Assembly (NCBI RefSeq): GCF_019464495.1 | Contig: NZ_CP080492.1 | Coordinates: 1,116,001 to 1,180,000, forward strand | Direction: 5' to 3' | From: Leucobacter luti | GTDB lineage: Bacteria; Actinomycetota; Actinomycetes; Actinomycetales; Microbacteriaceae | Length of the DNA: 64,000 nucleotides | Shown: in pieces, positions 7,562-16,126 of the stretch | Layout of the letters: the number at the start of each line of letters is the position of its first letter | Numbering within the stretch: position 1 is the first letter of the stretch | Made by a program: the position numbers and the translations under genes | Notes under the pieces: generated by a model | The model's input: the letters and a program-made list of their open reading frames with translations, nothing else | Told to the model about the DNA's origin: nothing | Database searches by the model: none

Positions 7562-7991
7562 TACTCAAGTTGAGACTGATTCCACCTACTCTGGAACGGA
7601 AGTGGTGTGCCGCGACACCGGTCATTCACTCGCGCAGGGCGTTGGACCCCGGCGGGGTGGCAAGGTACCCCACCCGCTCGCAATAGCGGCAGTCTGCGCG
7701 CAGCATTGGCGGCGAGAATACATATCCAGAGGCACACGTCGGCCACGCCCCTGAGGTGCGCGCGAAGCGCCTCAGCACGGAAAACGAACGAATCAAGTTC
7801 CTTCAGGAATGGCGCTCACACGGAGCTGCATCCCGGCAGGGGCGGACGGGATTGAACTTCCAGTGCCCGCACGAGGAGATCTTGAGGATGGCACGCGCAG
7901 GCGGACCCTACCGCTCATCTCGCCAGAGTCCCAGAATCAACGCTTGCTTGCTTCCGCATGCGCCAAATCTGCAGTTGAGGATCCAGTCCCT

Positions 7992-8035
7992 CCGCTCGAA
8001 GCGTCACGACTCCCCGCTCGAAGCGTCACGACTCC
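7992..8035. repeat. Perfect tandem duplication of a 22-bp unit
   Basis: Positions 7992-8013 and 8014-8035 are identical 22-mers that begin CCGCTCGAAGCG and end CACGACTCC. It lies in non-coding DNA and looks like a simple slippage duplication. Confidence 0.9.
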
Positions 8036-8152
8036 TCACTCCGGGGGCAGACGAGCGTGGGACGGGTCTAGAAGTTCATCGGTAGCGGCGGGACGCTCAA
8101 GCAGTGGAAGCGAACCGGTGTGTACCCGTGAATAGCCACTCCGAGTCCGAGT

Positions 8153-8200
8153 GTGATATCTGTAAGAAATATCTTTCTACCTCCTGTAGATATGCGGATA
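8153..8200. promoter_or_regulatory. AT-rich inverted repeats upstream of the SDR gene
   Basis: Two elements are visible. At 8153-8171, GATATCT and AAATATC flank a 5-nt centre and match 6 of 7 positions as an inverted repeat. At 8187-8200, GATAT and ATATC flank GCGG. The first closely resembles the repeat at 11039-11057 in the other control region of this cluster, so both may bind the GntR regulator encoded at 16127-16810. Confidence 0.5.
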
Positions 8201-8299
8201 TCGTGAAGTGACGCGTACGGGAGCGCTTCGCCGAGGTGCTCCGAGCGCCGGAGATCCGGATCCGGGTTTCTGCACAACGGACAAAGATCGAGGCCCGCC

Positions 8300-9088
8300 T
8301 TGCCCGTACCACCCACGACGCATGTCCTGCGAGCTGCGTCACCCAAAGACCACGCAGAGAGTCCGACTGCCCCGGTGGCAATCGTCACCGGGGCAACCGG
8401 AGGCATCGGCCAGGCCATCGTGCGCCAGCTCGACGCGCGCGGCTACCGGATCCTCGCGCACGGTGCCGGCACGGTTGAAGCCGGCACCGCACTCGCAGCG
8501 GAGCTCCGTGACGCACGCTATGTCGACGCCGATCTCTCCGACCCCGCGCAGGCCGGTGCTGTTGCCGAGGCGGCGCGGGGTGCCTTCGGTCGCATCGACG
8601 TGGTCATCAACAATGCCGGGATCGGGATTCCGGTGCCGCACGGCGACCTCGACGCGGTGAGCCCCGAGTTCTTCCAGCGCATGCTCGGCGTCAACCTCGC
8701 GGGCCCCTGGTACCTGATCCAGGCGTGCGCCGCGGACCTCGCCCGAAGCGGGGCGGGCAACGTGATCAACATGACCTCGATGGCGGCGACCACGGTGAGT
8801 GGCAGTTCGATCCCCTACGCGGTCAGCAAGGCTGGGCTCGAGCACCTCACCCGGCTGCTCGCGGTCGCGCTCGGCCCGGAGGTGCGCGTCAACGCGATCG
8901 CGCCCGGACTCGTCGACACCGAGCGCACCCTTGGCTGGGACGCGATCCGCACGCAGGTCATCGAGAGCGCCCCGCTCGGGCGATCCGGCACCCCGAACGA
9001 TATCGCGCGCGCCTGCCTTGCACTGCTCGACACCAACTACGTCACCGGAGCGGTGCTCCCGGTCGACGGCGGGCAACGACTTGTCTGA
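8300..9088 (+). CDS. Short-chain dehydrogenase/reductase
   Basis: This 262-aa classical SDR has the cofactor motif TGATGGIG near residue 32, NNAG near 106, a catalytic Ser in MTSMAATTVSG and the YAVSK Tyr/Lys pair near 178, ending with GAVLPVDGG. It would interconvert an alcohol and a ketone with NAD(P)H in the cytoplasm. The start is TTG at 8300, chosen for the GAGG six nt before it; a GTG nearer the Rossmann motif is possible. It is followed 13 nt later by a 6PGDH-fold dehydrogenase, and the pair probably oxidises a hydroxy acid or sugar acid. Substrate is unknown. Confidence 0.85.
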   Translation: MPVPPTTHVLRAASPKDHAESPTAPVAIVTGATGGIGQAIVRQLDARGYRILAHGAGTVEAGTALAAELRDARYVDADLSDPAQAGAVAEAARGAFGRIDVVINNAGIGIPVPHGDLDAVSPEFFQRMLGVNLAGPWYLIQACAADLARSGAGNVINMTSMAATTVSGSSIPYAVSKAGLEHLTRLLAVALGPEVRVNAIAPGLVDTERTLGWDAIRTQVIESAPLGRSGTPNDIARACLALLDTNYVTGAVLPVDGGQRLV

Positions 9089-9101
9089 GGAGGATCTCAC
9101 C

Positions 9102-9997
9102 ATGACGCATCGCTCCGCGCTCCCCCGGGTCGGCTACCTGGGCCTCGGCGCAATGGGGGCCCCGATGGCGCACCGCATCCGTGACGCGGGCTTCCCGCTG
9201 CGCGTGTGGAACCGCACCGTCGCGCGCACCGAACCGTTCGCAGCTCGCGGTGTCGGCGTCGCGGGGAGTGTCGCCGAGCTGGCCAAATCGAGCGATATCG
9301 TGCTCAGCTGCCTGCTCAGCACCGAGGTCACCCGCGAGGTGTACCTCGGCGCGGGCGGGCTCCTCTCGGGGGCGCGGCCCGGGCTCGTCATCGTGGAGCA
9401 CGGCACCTTCGACCCGGCCCTCGCCGCGGAGATCGCGGCGGCAGCGGCGGATCGCGGCGCGTATTTCGTGGACGCCCCCGTGAGCGGCGGTGCGGTCGCG
9501 GCCGCCGCCGGATCCCTCGCGGTCATGGCGGGGGCCCGCCCGAGGCTGAGCCGCTGTTCCGACGCGTAGTGGGCGCCTACGCCGGGGTCGTCGAGTGGCT
9601 CGGGCCCGTGGGAAGCGGACTCGCGCTGAAGCTCGTGAACCAAATGCTGGTGAGCACACACGTCGCCGTCGCAACGGAAGCGGCGAACGTGGTGCGCAGC
9701 CTCGGCATCGACCCGGAGGCCGCCACCCGCGTCCTGTCGGGCGGTTGGGCACAGAGCGCGATGCTTGAACGCGCACTGCCGCTTGTGTTCGCCGGCGACT
9801 TTGCCGCGCCTTCGGACGCAACGATCGGCGGGCTCGCGGAGGCGCAACGCCTCCTCACCGACGTTGCCACGACGGCGGGCGTCGAGGTGCCCGTGTTCGC
9901 GCGCGCCGCCGATCGCTTTGCCGAGGCGCGGGATCGCGGCTGGTCCGACCGCGATCTGACCGCGCTCGCCGCACTGGGCGAGGCCCCGGCGGCCTGA
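9102..9997 (+). pseudogene. 3-hydroxyisobutyrate/6PGDH-family dehydrogenase, interrupted by a -1 frameshift
   Basis: Two overlapping frames together give a full-length (about 298 aa) beta-hydroxyacid dehydrogenase. The first frame (9102-9569) carries the Rossmann motif GYLGLGAMGAPMAHRI and the substrate motif VDAPVSGG, then drifts off. The second frame resumes with PPEAEPLFRRVVGAYAG and carries the catalytic-Lys segment KLVNQML through to the stop at 9997. Inserting one G in the five-G run at 9530-9534 would restore MAGGPPEAEP. A good GAGGAGG site precedes the ATG. Either this is a recent inactivation or a homopolymer base was lost in sequencing; a second gene here has the same defect, which favours the latter. 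Confidence 0.85.
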
Positions 9998-10028
9998 GCG
10001 GCACCGCGGGTCTCGCCCGAATCGGCGG

Positions 10029-10955
10029 CTAGTATCCGGCCGCCGATTCCACGATCCCGTCGAGCTCCTCGCCCGCGCCAAAGCGCGCCACGTTCGTCGC
10101 GACCCGCGCTGCGTACAGCGGGCGGATCATCTCGATCGTGTCGGCGGCGTGCGGGGTGATGAGCGCGCGCGGCTCGGTCCAGAGCGGATGCCCATCGGGC
10201 AACGGCTCCGGATCCGTGACGTCGAGGGCGGCGCCGGCGATCCGACCCGCGGAGAGCGCCGCGACCAGCGCGTCGGTGTCGACGAGCGAGCCGCGGGCGA
10301 TGTTTACGAGGATCGCGTGGCTCGGCAGCACGGCAAGCGCGGCGGCGTCGATGAGCCCGCGCGTATCCGGGGTCGCCGCGGCGGCCAGCACCAGCACGTC
10401 GGCAGTCGGCAGCGCCGAGAGCAACTCGGCGTCGGTGATCGTCTCGTCGGCGCCCGAAGCGGGGAGCGCGCGGCGGCGCACCACCGTCACGTCGGTGCGG
10501 AAGCACTTCATCAACCGCACGATCTCCTGGGCGACGCCTCCTGCCCCAACGACGACAACGCGCAGCCCGTGGAGCGAGGTGCCCGTTGCCGGCGCCCACG
10601 AGGTGGCGCGCACGCGCTCGGGCAGTTCGCGCAGCAGGGCGAGGGTGAGGGCGAGGGCGTGTTCGGCCACGGGCAGGGCGTAGGCCCCCTTCGCGCTGGT
10701 CCACAGCTTGTCAGGGTGGGCCGCGAGCGCGGCGGAGAACATTTCGATGCCGGCGCTGGGCAGCTGCACCCAGCCGATGCCCGCGTGCGCGTCGAGAGTC
10801 TCGAGGAGCTGCTGCGGCTGGCCGCCGTAACTGAAGACCACCCCGTCGGCCACGGCGGGGTCAGCGACGATCGACGCGCCGGTCTCCGCGAGCTCGGCGA
10901 GGAGTTCGGGGTAGGCGTCGCCGATGAGGTGCACGCGCACCGGTGTGCTGTTCAT
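10029..10955 (-). CDS. D-2-hydroxyacid dehydrogenase family protein
   Basis: This 308-aa enzyme has a lid/substrate domain followed by the NAD-binding motif VVVVGAGGVAQEI (residues about 135-147), the catalytic Arg in NIARGSLVD, Glu in LDVTDPEPLPDGHPLW and His in ITPHAAD. It would reduce a 2-keto acid or oxidise a D-2-hydroxy acid. The ATG at 10955 is chosen over longer frames because AAAGGACC precedes it and family homology starts there. It is divergent from the dehydratase gene at 11171 across a shared control region, so both are probably controlled by the same regulator. Confidence 0.88.
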   Translation of the reverse strand: MNSTPVRVHLIGDAYPELLAELAETGASIVADPAVADGVVFSYGGQPQQLLETLDAHAGIGWVQLPSAGIEMFSAALAAHPDKLWTSAKGAYALPVAEHALALTLALLRELPERVRATSWAPATGTSLHGLRVVVVGAGGVAQEIVRLMKCFRTDVTVVRRRALPASGADETITDAELLSALPTADVLVLAAAATPDTRGLIDAAALAVLPSHAILVNIARGSLVDTDALVAALSAGRIAGAALDVTDPEPLPDGHPLWTEPRALITPHAADTIEMIRPLYAARVATNVARFGAGEELDGIVESAAGY

Positions 10956-11038
10956 GCTGGGTCCTTTTCGCTCAGTCACTGGTGAAGACATCTCACGGGC
11001 CGCGATCGGCGGCCCGCCCCCAGAGTAGGGACCCAACT

Positions 11039-11077
11039 GATATATCTCGAATATATCTCTAATGTGTTTTAAGAGAT
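11039..11077. promoter_or_regulatory. Inverted repeats in the divergent control region of the catabolic cluster
   Basis: At 11039-11057 GATATAT and ATATATC flank CTCGA as a perfect 7-bp inverted repeat. Overlapping it, ATCTCT (11055-11060) and AGAGAT (11072-11077) form a second inverted repeat. The first shares a GATAT-T-n5-A-ATATCT pattern with 8153-8174 upstream of the SDR gene. It is a candidate operator for the cluster's GntR protein. Confidence 0.6.
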
Positions 11078-11170
11078 TTTTTTGTTGGTACATTCTTATA
11101 TGTCCGACAGAGCAGTCGGTCCGGCGCGGCGGTCCAGAGCACACCGCGTTCGGGAGCCAAAGGGAGTTTC

Positions 11171-12897
11171 ATGTCGCAACGTGGCATCACTGGGACGGGC
11201 GGAGCGCTCTTCAGCGACGACGGCCAGGACGGCCTCATGCACCGCGCGTTTCTGCGCGGTGGCGGCGCCAGCGCGGAGGATGTCCGCCGCACCCCGGTGA
11301 TCGGGATCGCCAACAGTGCCTCCGACCTCAACCCGTGCAACAAGGGACTCGCCCACCTCGTGAAAGAGGTCAAGCGCGGGGTGCGCGACGCGGGCGGCCT
11401 CCCCCTCGAGTTCCCCACAATCTCGATCTCCGAGCCGTTCACGCGACCCACGAGCCTCTACCTCCGCAATCTGATGTCGATCGACGTCGAGGAGGTCATC
11501 TCGGTCTCTCCCATCGACGGCGTGGTACTCATGGGCGGCTGCGACAAGACCGTGCCAGCGCAGCTGATGGGCGCCATCAGCGCGAATAAGCCCGCGACAA
11601 TGGTGGTCGCCGGCCCGCGCCCCGTCTCCTGCCACCGCGACAACACGTCGGTCACCGTAGACGACGCCTGGCCCATGTGCGACCGCCGCAGGGTGGGTGA
11701 GGTCGACGATGCCGAGTGGCTGGAGTTCGAGGGCAACCTCAACACCGATGTCGGCACCTGCAACGTGATGGGCACCGCGAGCACCATGGCAGCGATCGCG
11801 GAACTGCTCGGCTTCGCGCTCCCCGGCAGCGCCTTCGCTGAGTCGACGAGCGCCACGCGCCGCGAGATCGCGTACCAGACGGGCGTCGCGGCGGTCGCGG
11901 CGGTCAAGCGCGGCACCGCGCCCCGGGATCTCGTCACGCCAGGCTCACTCGAGAACGCCTTCCGCACGGTCACCGCGCTCGGCGGCTCAACAAACGCGGT
12001 GATCCACCTCGAAGCGATCGCCGGGCGAGTAGGCCAGATGATCGGACTCGACAATTTCCAGGAGTGGTCGCGTTCCACGCCGTACCTCGCGAACCTCCGA
12101 CCGGGCGGCTCAGAGACGCTGCCCGCGATCGCGGCAGCCGGCGGCGTGCCCAGCGTACTCACGCGCATCCAGGATCTGCTGCACCTTGATGAGCGCACGG
12201 CACTCGGGACATCCTGGGCCGAGACACTCGCCGCGGCGAGCGACGCCCCGACCCCCGCGATCGCGGAGCGCGCGACCCCGCGCGCCGAACGCGGCGCCCT
12301 CGTCGTGCTGCGGGGCAATCTCGCCCCGGGCGGCGCGATCCTCAAGACCGCGGGCGCGAGCGACGTCGCCCTCACGGCACACCGTGGCCGGGTCATCGTG
12401 TTCGACGGACTCGACGACCTCAACGCCCGGATCGACGATCCCAATCTCGACGTGCACGCCGACAGCATCCTCGTACTCCGCGGGCTCGGCGCGGTGGGGG
12501 CCCCGGGATGCCCGAAGTGGGACATATCCCGATTCCCGCGAAGCTCCACCGGCAGGGCGTCACCGACATGGTGCGCATCTCTGACGCCAGAATGAGCGGC
12601 ACATCAACAGGCACGGTCGCGCTGCACGTCTCTCCCGAGGCTGCCGTGGGCGGCCCCCTCGCGTACCTGCGCGACGGCGACGAGGTCATCCTCGACGCTG
12701 AGGCCGGCGTGCTCGCGCACTGCGTCGATCCCGAGGAGTTTGCGGCACGACAGCCCTACCGCGCGGCGCCCGGACCGACTCGCGGCTTCGCGAGTCTCCA
12801 TATCCGCCACGTACTGCAGCCCGAATACGGCTGCGACTTCGATTTCCTCCGCGATCCCGGCGCCCCCGGGGCAGCGCCTCTGCCCGCTCGACAGTAA
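11171..12897 (+). pseudogene. IlvD/Edd-family dehydratase, interrupted by a -1 frameshift
   Basis: The combined frames give a 575-aa Fe-S dehydratase. Cys ligands are visible in NPCNKG, GGCDKTVPA and GTCNVMGTAST, and the C-terminal half has VTDMVRISDARMSGTS, diagnostic for IlvD/Edd. The reading frame shifts after VGAPG at about 12500: the first frame stops at 12595 while the second continues from MPEVGHIPIPAKL. One extra G in the run starting near 12496 would restore VGGPGMPEVGHIP. Sugar-acid dehydratases of this family convert aldonates to 2-keto-3-deoxy acids, and the neighbouring dehydrogenases and importer suggest such a pathway rather than branched-chain amino acid synthesis. AAGGGAG precedes the ATG. 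Confidence 0.85.
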
Positions 12898-12912
12898 GGA
12901 AGCGTCCTCCCC

Positions 12913-13683
12913 ATGACGAACCCCAGCACAGATCTCGCGCTATCCGCGCACAACATTCGCAAGAGCTATGGCGACAAGGAGATCCTGCGCGGCATCAGTG
13001 TCGATGTGCGCAAGGGTGAGCACATCGCCATCATCGGGCCGAGCGGATCAGGCAAAAGCACATTCATCCGCTGCCTCAATGCGCTCGAAGCGCCCGATGC
13101 CGGCACCATTGATCTGCAGGGCGAGCGCGTGTTCGATGCGGATCGCCGCACCCCGGTCGCTTCCGTCCGCGAACTGCGCAGGCGGGTGGGCATGGTGTTC
13201 CAGTCCTTCAATCTGTTCGCGACGCACACGGCACTCGAGAACGTCAGCCTGGCCCAGCGCCGCGTGCTCGGCCGTGACAAGGCGCAGGCGGCGGCGCGCT
13301 CCGAGGAGCTGCTGGATCGTGTGGGCCTGAGGGAGCACATGCTCAAACTCCCGAGACAGCTCTCGGGCGGGCAGCAGCAGCGGGTCGCGATCGCACGCTC
13401 GCTCGCGCTCGATCCTGAAGTCATCCTGTTCGACGAACCCACAAGCGCGATCGACCCCGAAATGCGAGTGGAAGTACTCAAGGTGATGAAAGAACTCGCC
13501 GAGGGCGGCATGACCATGCTGATGGTGACGCACGAAATCCAGTTCGCCCGCGAGGCAGCGGACCGCGTGATGTTCATCGCAGACGGGGAGGTCGTGGGCC
13601 TCGGCACCCCCGAAGCGCTGCTCGAGGATCCCGAGCACGAGCGGATCCGCCGCTTCGTCAACGCGCTGAACGGGGTCGTGTGA
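12913..13683 (+). CDS. Amino-acid-type ABC importer, ATP-binding protein
   Basis: This 256-aa ATPase is of the polar amino acid (GlnQ/HisP) class, with GPSGSGKST near residue 39, the Q-loop MVFQSFNLF, signature LSGGQQQRV and Walker [13 protein letters not shown]. It energises import with the two permeases and the lipoprotein that follow. It starts 15 nt after the dehydratase gene and its stop overlaps the next start, so it is in the same transcription unit. The family usually takes amino acids, but here the partners are hydroxyacid-type enzymes, so the substrate may be a modified amino acid or an organic acid. Confidence 0.93.
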   Translation: MTNPSTDLALSAHNIRKSYGDKEILRGISVDVRKGEHIAIIGPSGSGKSTFIRCLNALEAPDAGTIDLQGERVFDADRRTPVASVRELRRRVGMVFQSFNLFATHTALENVSLAQRRVLGRDKAQAAARSEELLDRVGLREHMLKLPRQLSGGQQQRVAIARSLALDPEVILFDEPTSAIDPEMRVEVLKVMKELAEGGMTMLMVTHEIQFAREAADRVMFIADGEVVGLGTPEALLEDPEHERIRRFVNALNGVV

Positions 13684-14321
13684 TGCTTGACCCTCGCTAT
13701 GTGCTTGAGGGGCTCCTGATCACCCTCCAAATCTGGGGTGGCGCACTCGCGGTGTCGCTCGTGCTCGCGATTCCCGTGGCGATGCTGCGGCGGTCCGGCA
13801 ACCCCGTGGCACAGGCAATCGGAGCATTCTGGGCCTGGATTGCGCGCGGGATCCCACCGATTGCCTGGCTCATCATTATCTATTTTGGACTCTCCCTCGG
13901 CATCATCTCCGAGGTGCCGGTGCTCGCTGCCATCGTTGGGCTCGGCATCATCAACTCGGCCTACATCGGTGACAGCATCCGCGCGGGCCTCGACTCGGTG
14001 CCCCACGGCCAGTGGGAGGGGGCGGCCTCTGTGGGCCTCTCCCGTTGGGACACCCTCATTCGGGTCGTGCTTCCTCAGGCCGTTCCCGTGATGCTCGCGT
14101 CGATCGCCGCGTACTCGATCACGCTCCTCAAGAACACGGCAATCGCCTCGATCATCGGCGCCAACGAGCTCGTGTTCTACGCCTATAACGCGGTGCAGGT
14201 CGGCGCGGATCCGGTGCTGTCGTTCCTCACCATTGGTGCCGTCTACCTCCTCGTTACCGTCCCCATCGGAATCCTGGCCCGGCACCTCGGGACCCGCAGC
14301 ACTGTGAAGGTGGCCCACTGA
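13680..14321 (+). CDS. Amino-acid-type ABC importer, permease
   Basis: This 213-aa HisM/GlnP-type permease has five membrane helices. The inner-loop EAA motif is seen in GQWEGAASVGLSRWDTLIRVVLPQA near residue 110. It pairs with the next permease as a heterodimer. Both its ends overlap neighbours (ATGA with the ATPase, one base with the next permease), as expected for equal expression of the complex. Confidence 0.92.
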   Translation: MMLDPRYVLEGLLITLQIWGGALAVSLVLAIPVAMLRRSGNPVAQAIGAFWAWIARGIPPIAWLIIIYFGLSLGIISEVPVLAAIVGLGIINSAYIGDSIRAGLDSVPHGQWEGAASVGLSRWDTLIRVVLPQAVPVMLASIAAYSITLLKNTAIASIIGANELVFYAYNAVQVGADPVLSFLTIGAVYLLVTVPIGILARHLGTRSTVKVAH

Positions 14322-15070
14322 TGCAGGAGTTCTTCAGCCTCGTTGTCGCACTGCTCCCTGGCCTCTGGACAAGCATCCTCATGGCCGCGGCAAGCGTCGC
14401 GGTGGGGATCCCGCTCGGGTTTTTCGCGGGCCTCGCCCTCAACAATCAGCGTCGGTGGCTCCGGATCATCGTGATCGTGCTCGTCGAAACGTTCCGCGGT
14501 TTCCCCGCGCTACTCACGCTGTATCTCGTGTACTTCGGCCTCACGAACTTCGTGACGCTGGATCGTTTCGCATCGATCATGGTCGCGTTCGGCCTCACCA
14601 CCGCGGCGTACACCGCCGAAATCTTCCGCGCCTCCATCGCGAGCGTGCCGAAGGGACAGATTGAAGCGGCTGAGGCGCTCGCACTCTCCAAGACCGACAT
14701 CACCCTGCGCATCATCGTGCCGCACGTGCTGAACATCGCGGTCCCACCGCTCATCGGCATCGTCATCATCACATTCCAGGGCACGGCGCTCGCCTATGCC
14801 ATTGGCGGCAAGGAACTGCTCGGGTCCGCCTATTCGATCGGCATGACCAACCTGCGCGTCCTCGAGCCGCTGCTCGTGGCGGGCCTGCTCTACCTGCTTG
14901 TCACCTCGCTGCTCGGGTGGATGGAGGTGCTCGCCGACCGCCGCGCAGAGCGCATCACCGGGAGCACCGCGCATCGAAGGCCGCGCAAGAAGCGAGACGG
15001 GTCTCGGCGCCGGCCCGAGGGGGTCGCCCCCAATACACGCGTCGTCAATATCGCAGCCGCCAACCCGTAA
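14321..15070 (+). CDS. Amino-acid-type ABC importer, second permease
   Basis: This 249-aa permease has five helices and the EAA loop GQIEAAEALALSKTDITLRIIVPHV near residue 108. It has a basic, low-complexity C-terminal tail (RRAERITGSTAHRRPRKKRD) of about 35 residues, absent from most family members, which is probably cytoplasmic and dispensable. It is the fourth consecutive gene of this transport and catabolism unit. Confidence 0.9.
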   Translation: MQEFFSLVVALLPGLWTSILMAAASVAVGIPLGFFAGLALNNQRRWLRIIVIVLVETFRGFPALLTLYLVYFGLTNFVTLDRFASIMVAFGLTTAAYTAEIFRASIASVPKGQIEAAEALALSKTDITLRIIVPHVLNIAVPPLIGIVIITFQGTALAYAIGGKELLGSAYSIGMTNLRVLEPLLVAGLLYLLVTSLLGWMEVLADRRAERITGSTAHRRPRKKRDGSRRRPEGVAPNTRVVNIAAANP

Positions 15071-15103
15071 GACTCCCTGTTCGTTCACCCAAAGGAGAAA
15101 CCC

Positions 15104-15997
15104 ATGAAGATCACCCCCGGCACGCGCTCGCGCGCCACCCTCGCCACGGTCGCGGCGGCCGGAGCAGCGTTGCTCCTGCTGACGTCCTGCGCCTCATCCA
15201 CTGAACCCGCCCCGGAGGCCGGTGGGGCTGTCGCGGAGGACTGCACCCCGCTCCACGAGTTCCCCACGATCCAGGATGGCGTCCTCACGGTCGCCGCGAT
15301 GAACGCGGCGCCCAAGTTCCACGCGCTTTCAGACAGCGGCCCATTCACCGGCATCGACGCCACGCTCATCCCCGAGTTTGCAGCCGAGAACTGCCTGGAG
15401 GTCAAGTTCAAGCCGATGACCGGTGCGGCCGCGCAACTTGACCTGCGCGAGGGCAAATCCGATATGTTCGGCGGCCTGATCTTGAAGACCCCCGAGCGCG
15501 CAGAAGTCTTCGCACAGTCCGAGGGCAGCATCCTCTACGAAACACTCGGCTTTACCTCGGCAAAAGACGACGCGTACGACACCATTGATTCCCTCAAGGG
15601 CAAGCGGATCGGGACGCTTTCCGGTTCGTACTATGTGGAGCCGTTGAAAGCCGCCTACGGCGCGGACAGCATCGAGGAGTACCAGAGCGACTCGAACGCC
15701 TTCGAGGATCTGAAGGCGGGCCGCATCGACGCGGTCGCGTGGCAGAGCATCCAAGGCTTCAACTTCACTGATCGTGACGAGGACTATGTCACCGAAATCC
15801 TGGGTGACGAACCCGCGTACCCGGAGCTCACGGTTCTCCTCGAAAACAACTGGCCGCACACAAAGGGCAATACGGCAATGACCGCCGCTATCGACGATTA
15901 CTACGAGCGCGCAAAGGCGGATGGCACCGTCGCACGCGTGCTCACAGAGAACAAGATTGGAGCGCAGGCCGCTGATCTCTACGTCAACGGCCGATAG
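15104..15997 (+). CDS. Solute-binding lipoprotein of the amino-acid-type importer
   Basis: This 297-aa protein has a signal peptide ending in the lipobox LLTSC (Cys about residue 27) followed by an Ala/Glu-rich spacer and a family-3 solute-binding domain (GIDATLIPEFAAENCLEVKFKP and DMFGGLILKTPERAEVFAQS). It is anchored outside the membrane and delivers substrate to the two permeases. AAAGGAGAAACCC precedes the ATG. The ligand cannot be read from sequence. It is the last gene before a strong hairpin at 16032-16080. Confidence 0.9.
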   Translation: MKITPGTRSRATLATVAAAGAALLLLTSCASSTEPAPEAGGAVAEDCTPLHEFPTIQDGVLTVAAMNAAPKFHALSDSGPFTGIDATLIPEFAAENCLEVKFKPMTGAAAQLDLREGKSDMFGGLILKTPERAEVFAQSEGSILYETLGFTSAKDDAYDTIDSLKGKRIGTLSGSYYVEPLKAAYGADSIEEYQSDSNAFEDLKAGRIDAVAWQSIQGFNFTDRDEDYVTEILGDEPAYPELTVLLENNWPHTKGNTAMTAAIDDYYERAKADGTVARVLTENKIGAQAADLYVNGR

Positions 15998-16031
15998 CTC
16001 GCACCTAGCGCACGACTGCGCACGAACATGA

Positions 16032-16080
16032 CAGGTCCGTGGGGCGATGAGGCACTCGTCGCCATCGCCACACGGACCTG
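16032..16080. terminator. Long hairpin after the importer genes
   Basis: CAGGTCCGTG (16032-16041) pairs with CACGGACCTG (16071-16080), and inside it GGCGATG pairs with CATCGCC. No long T run follows. It separates the importer operon from the GntR gene and argues against a GntR start at 16028. Confidence 0.7.
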
Positions 16081-16126
16081 GATCGACACCCGCCTCCCGC
16101 GATACTGTCCGGTAGGATCACACAGG

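Larger units (their letters stand above)
7562..8299. other. Non-coding stretch between the peptide cluster and the catabolic cluster
   Basis: About 740 bp without a convincing gene on either strand. Open frames here are short, lack ribosome sites and read as unlike any family I know. It contains the tandem duplication at 7992-8035 and the AT-rich inverted repeats at 8153-8200 that belong to the next cluster. Base composition shifts here from the lower-GC peptide cluster to the high-GC bulk, so it marks one end of a possible acquired segment. No integrase or attachment site was seen. Confidence 0.5.

Noticed and set aside
7498..8085. Several open frames of 60-110 aa on both strands
   Set aside because: None has a ribosome site, a recognisable family or a RiPP-like Cys/Thr-rich tail; composition looks non-coding.
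12913..15997. Ordinary glutamine or histidine importer
   Set aside because: The class is right but the ligand cannot be named; linkage to hydroxyacid enzymes makes a standard amino acid doubtful.
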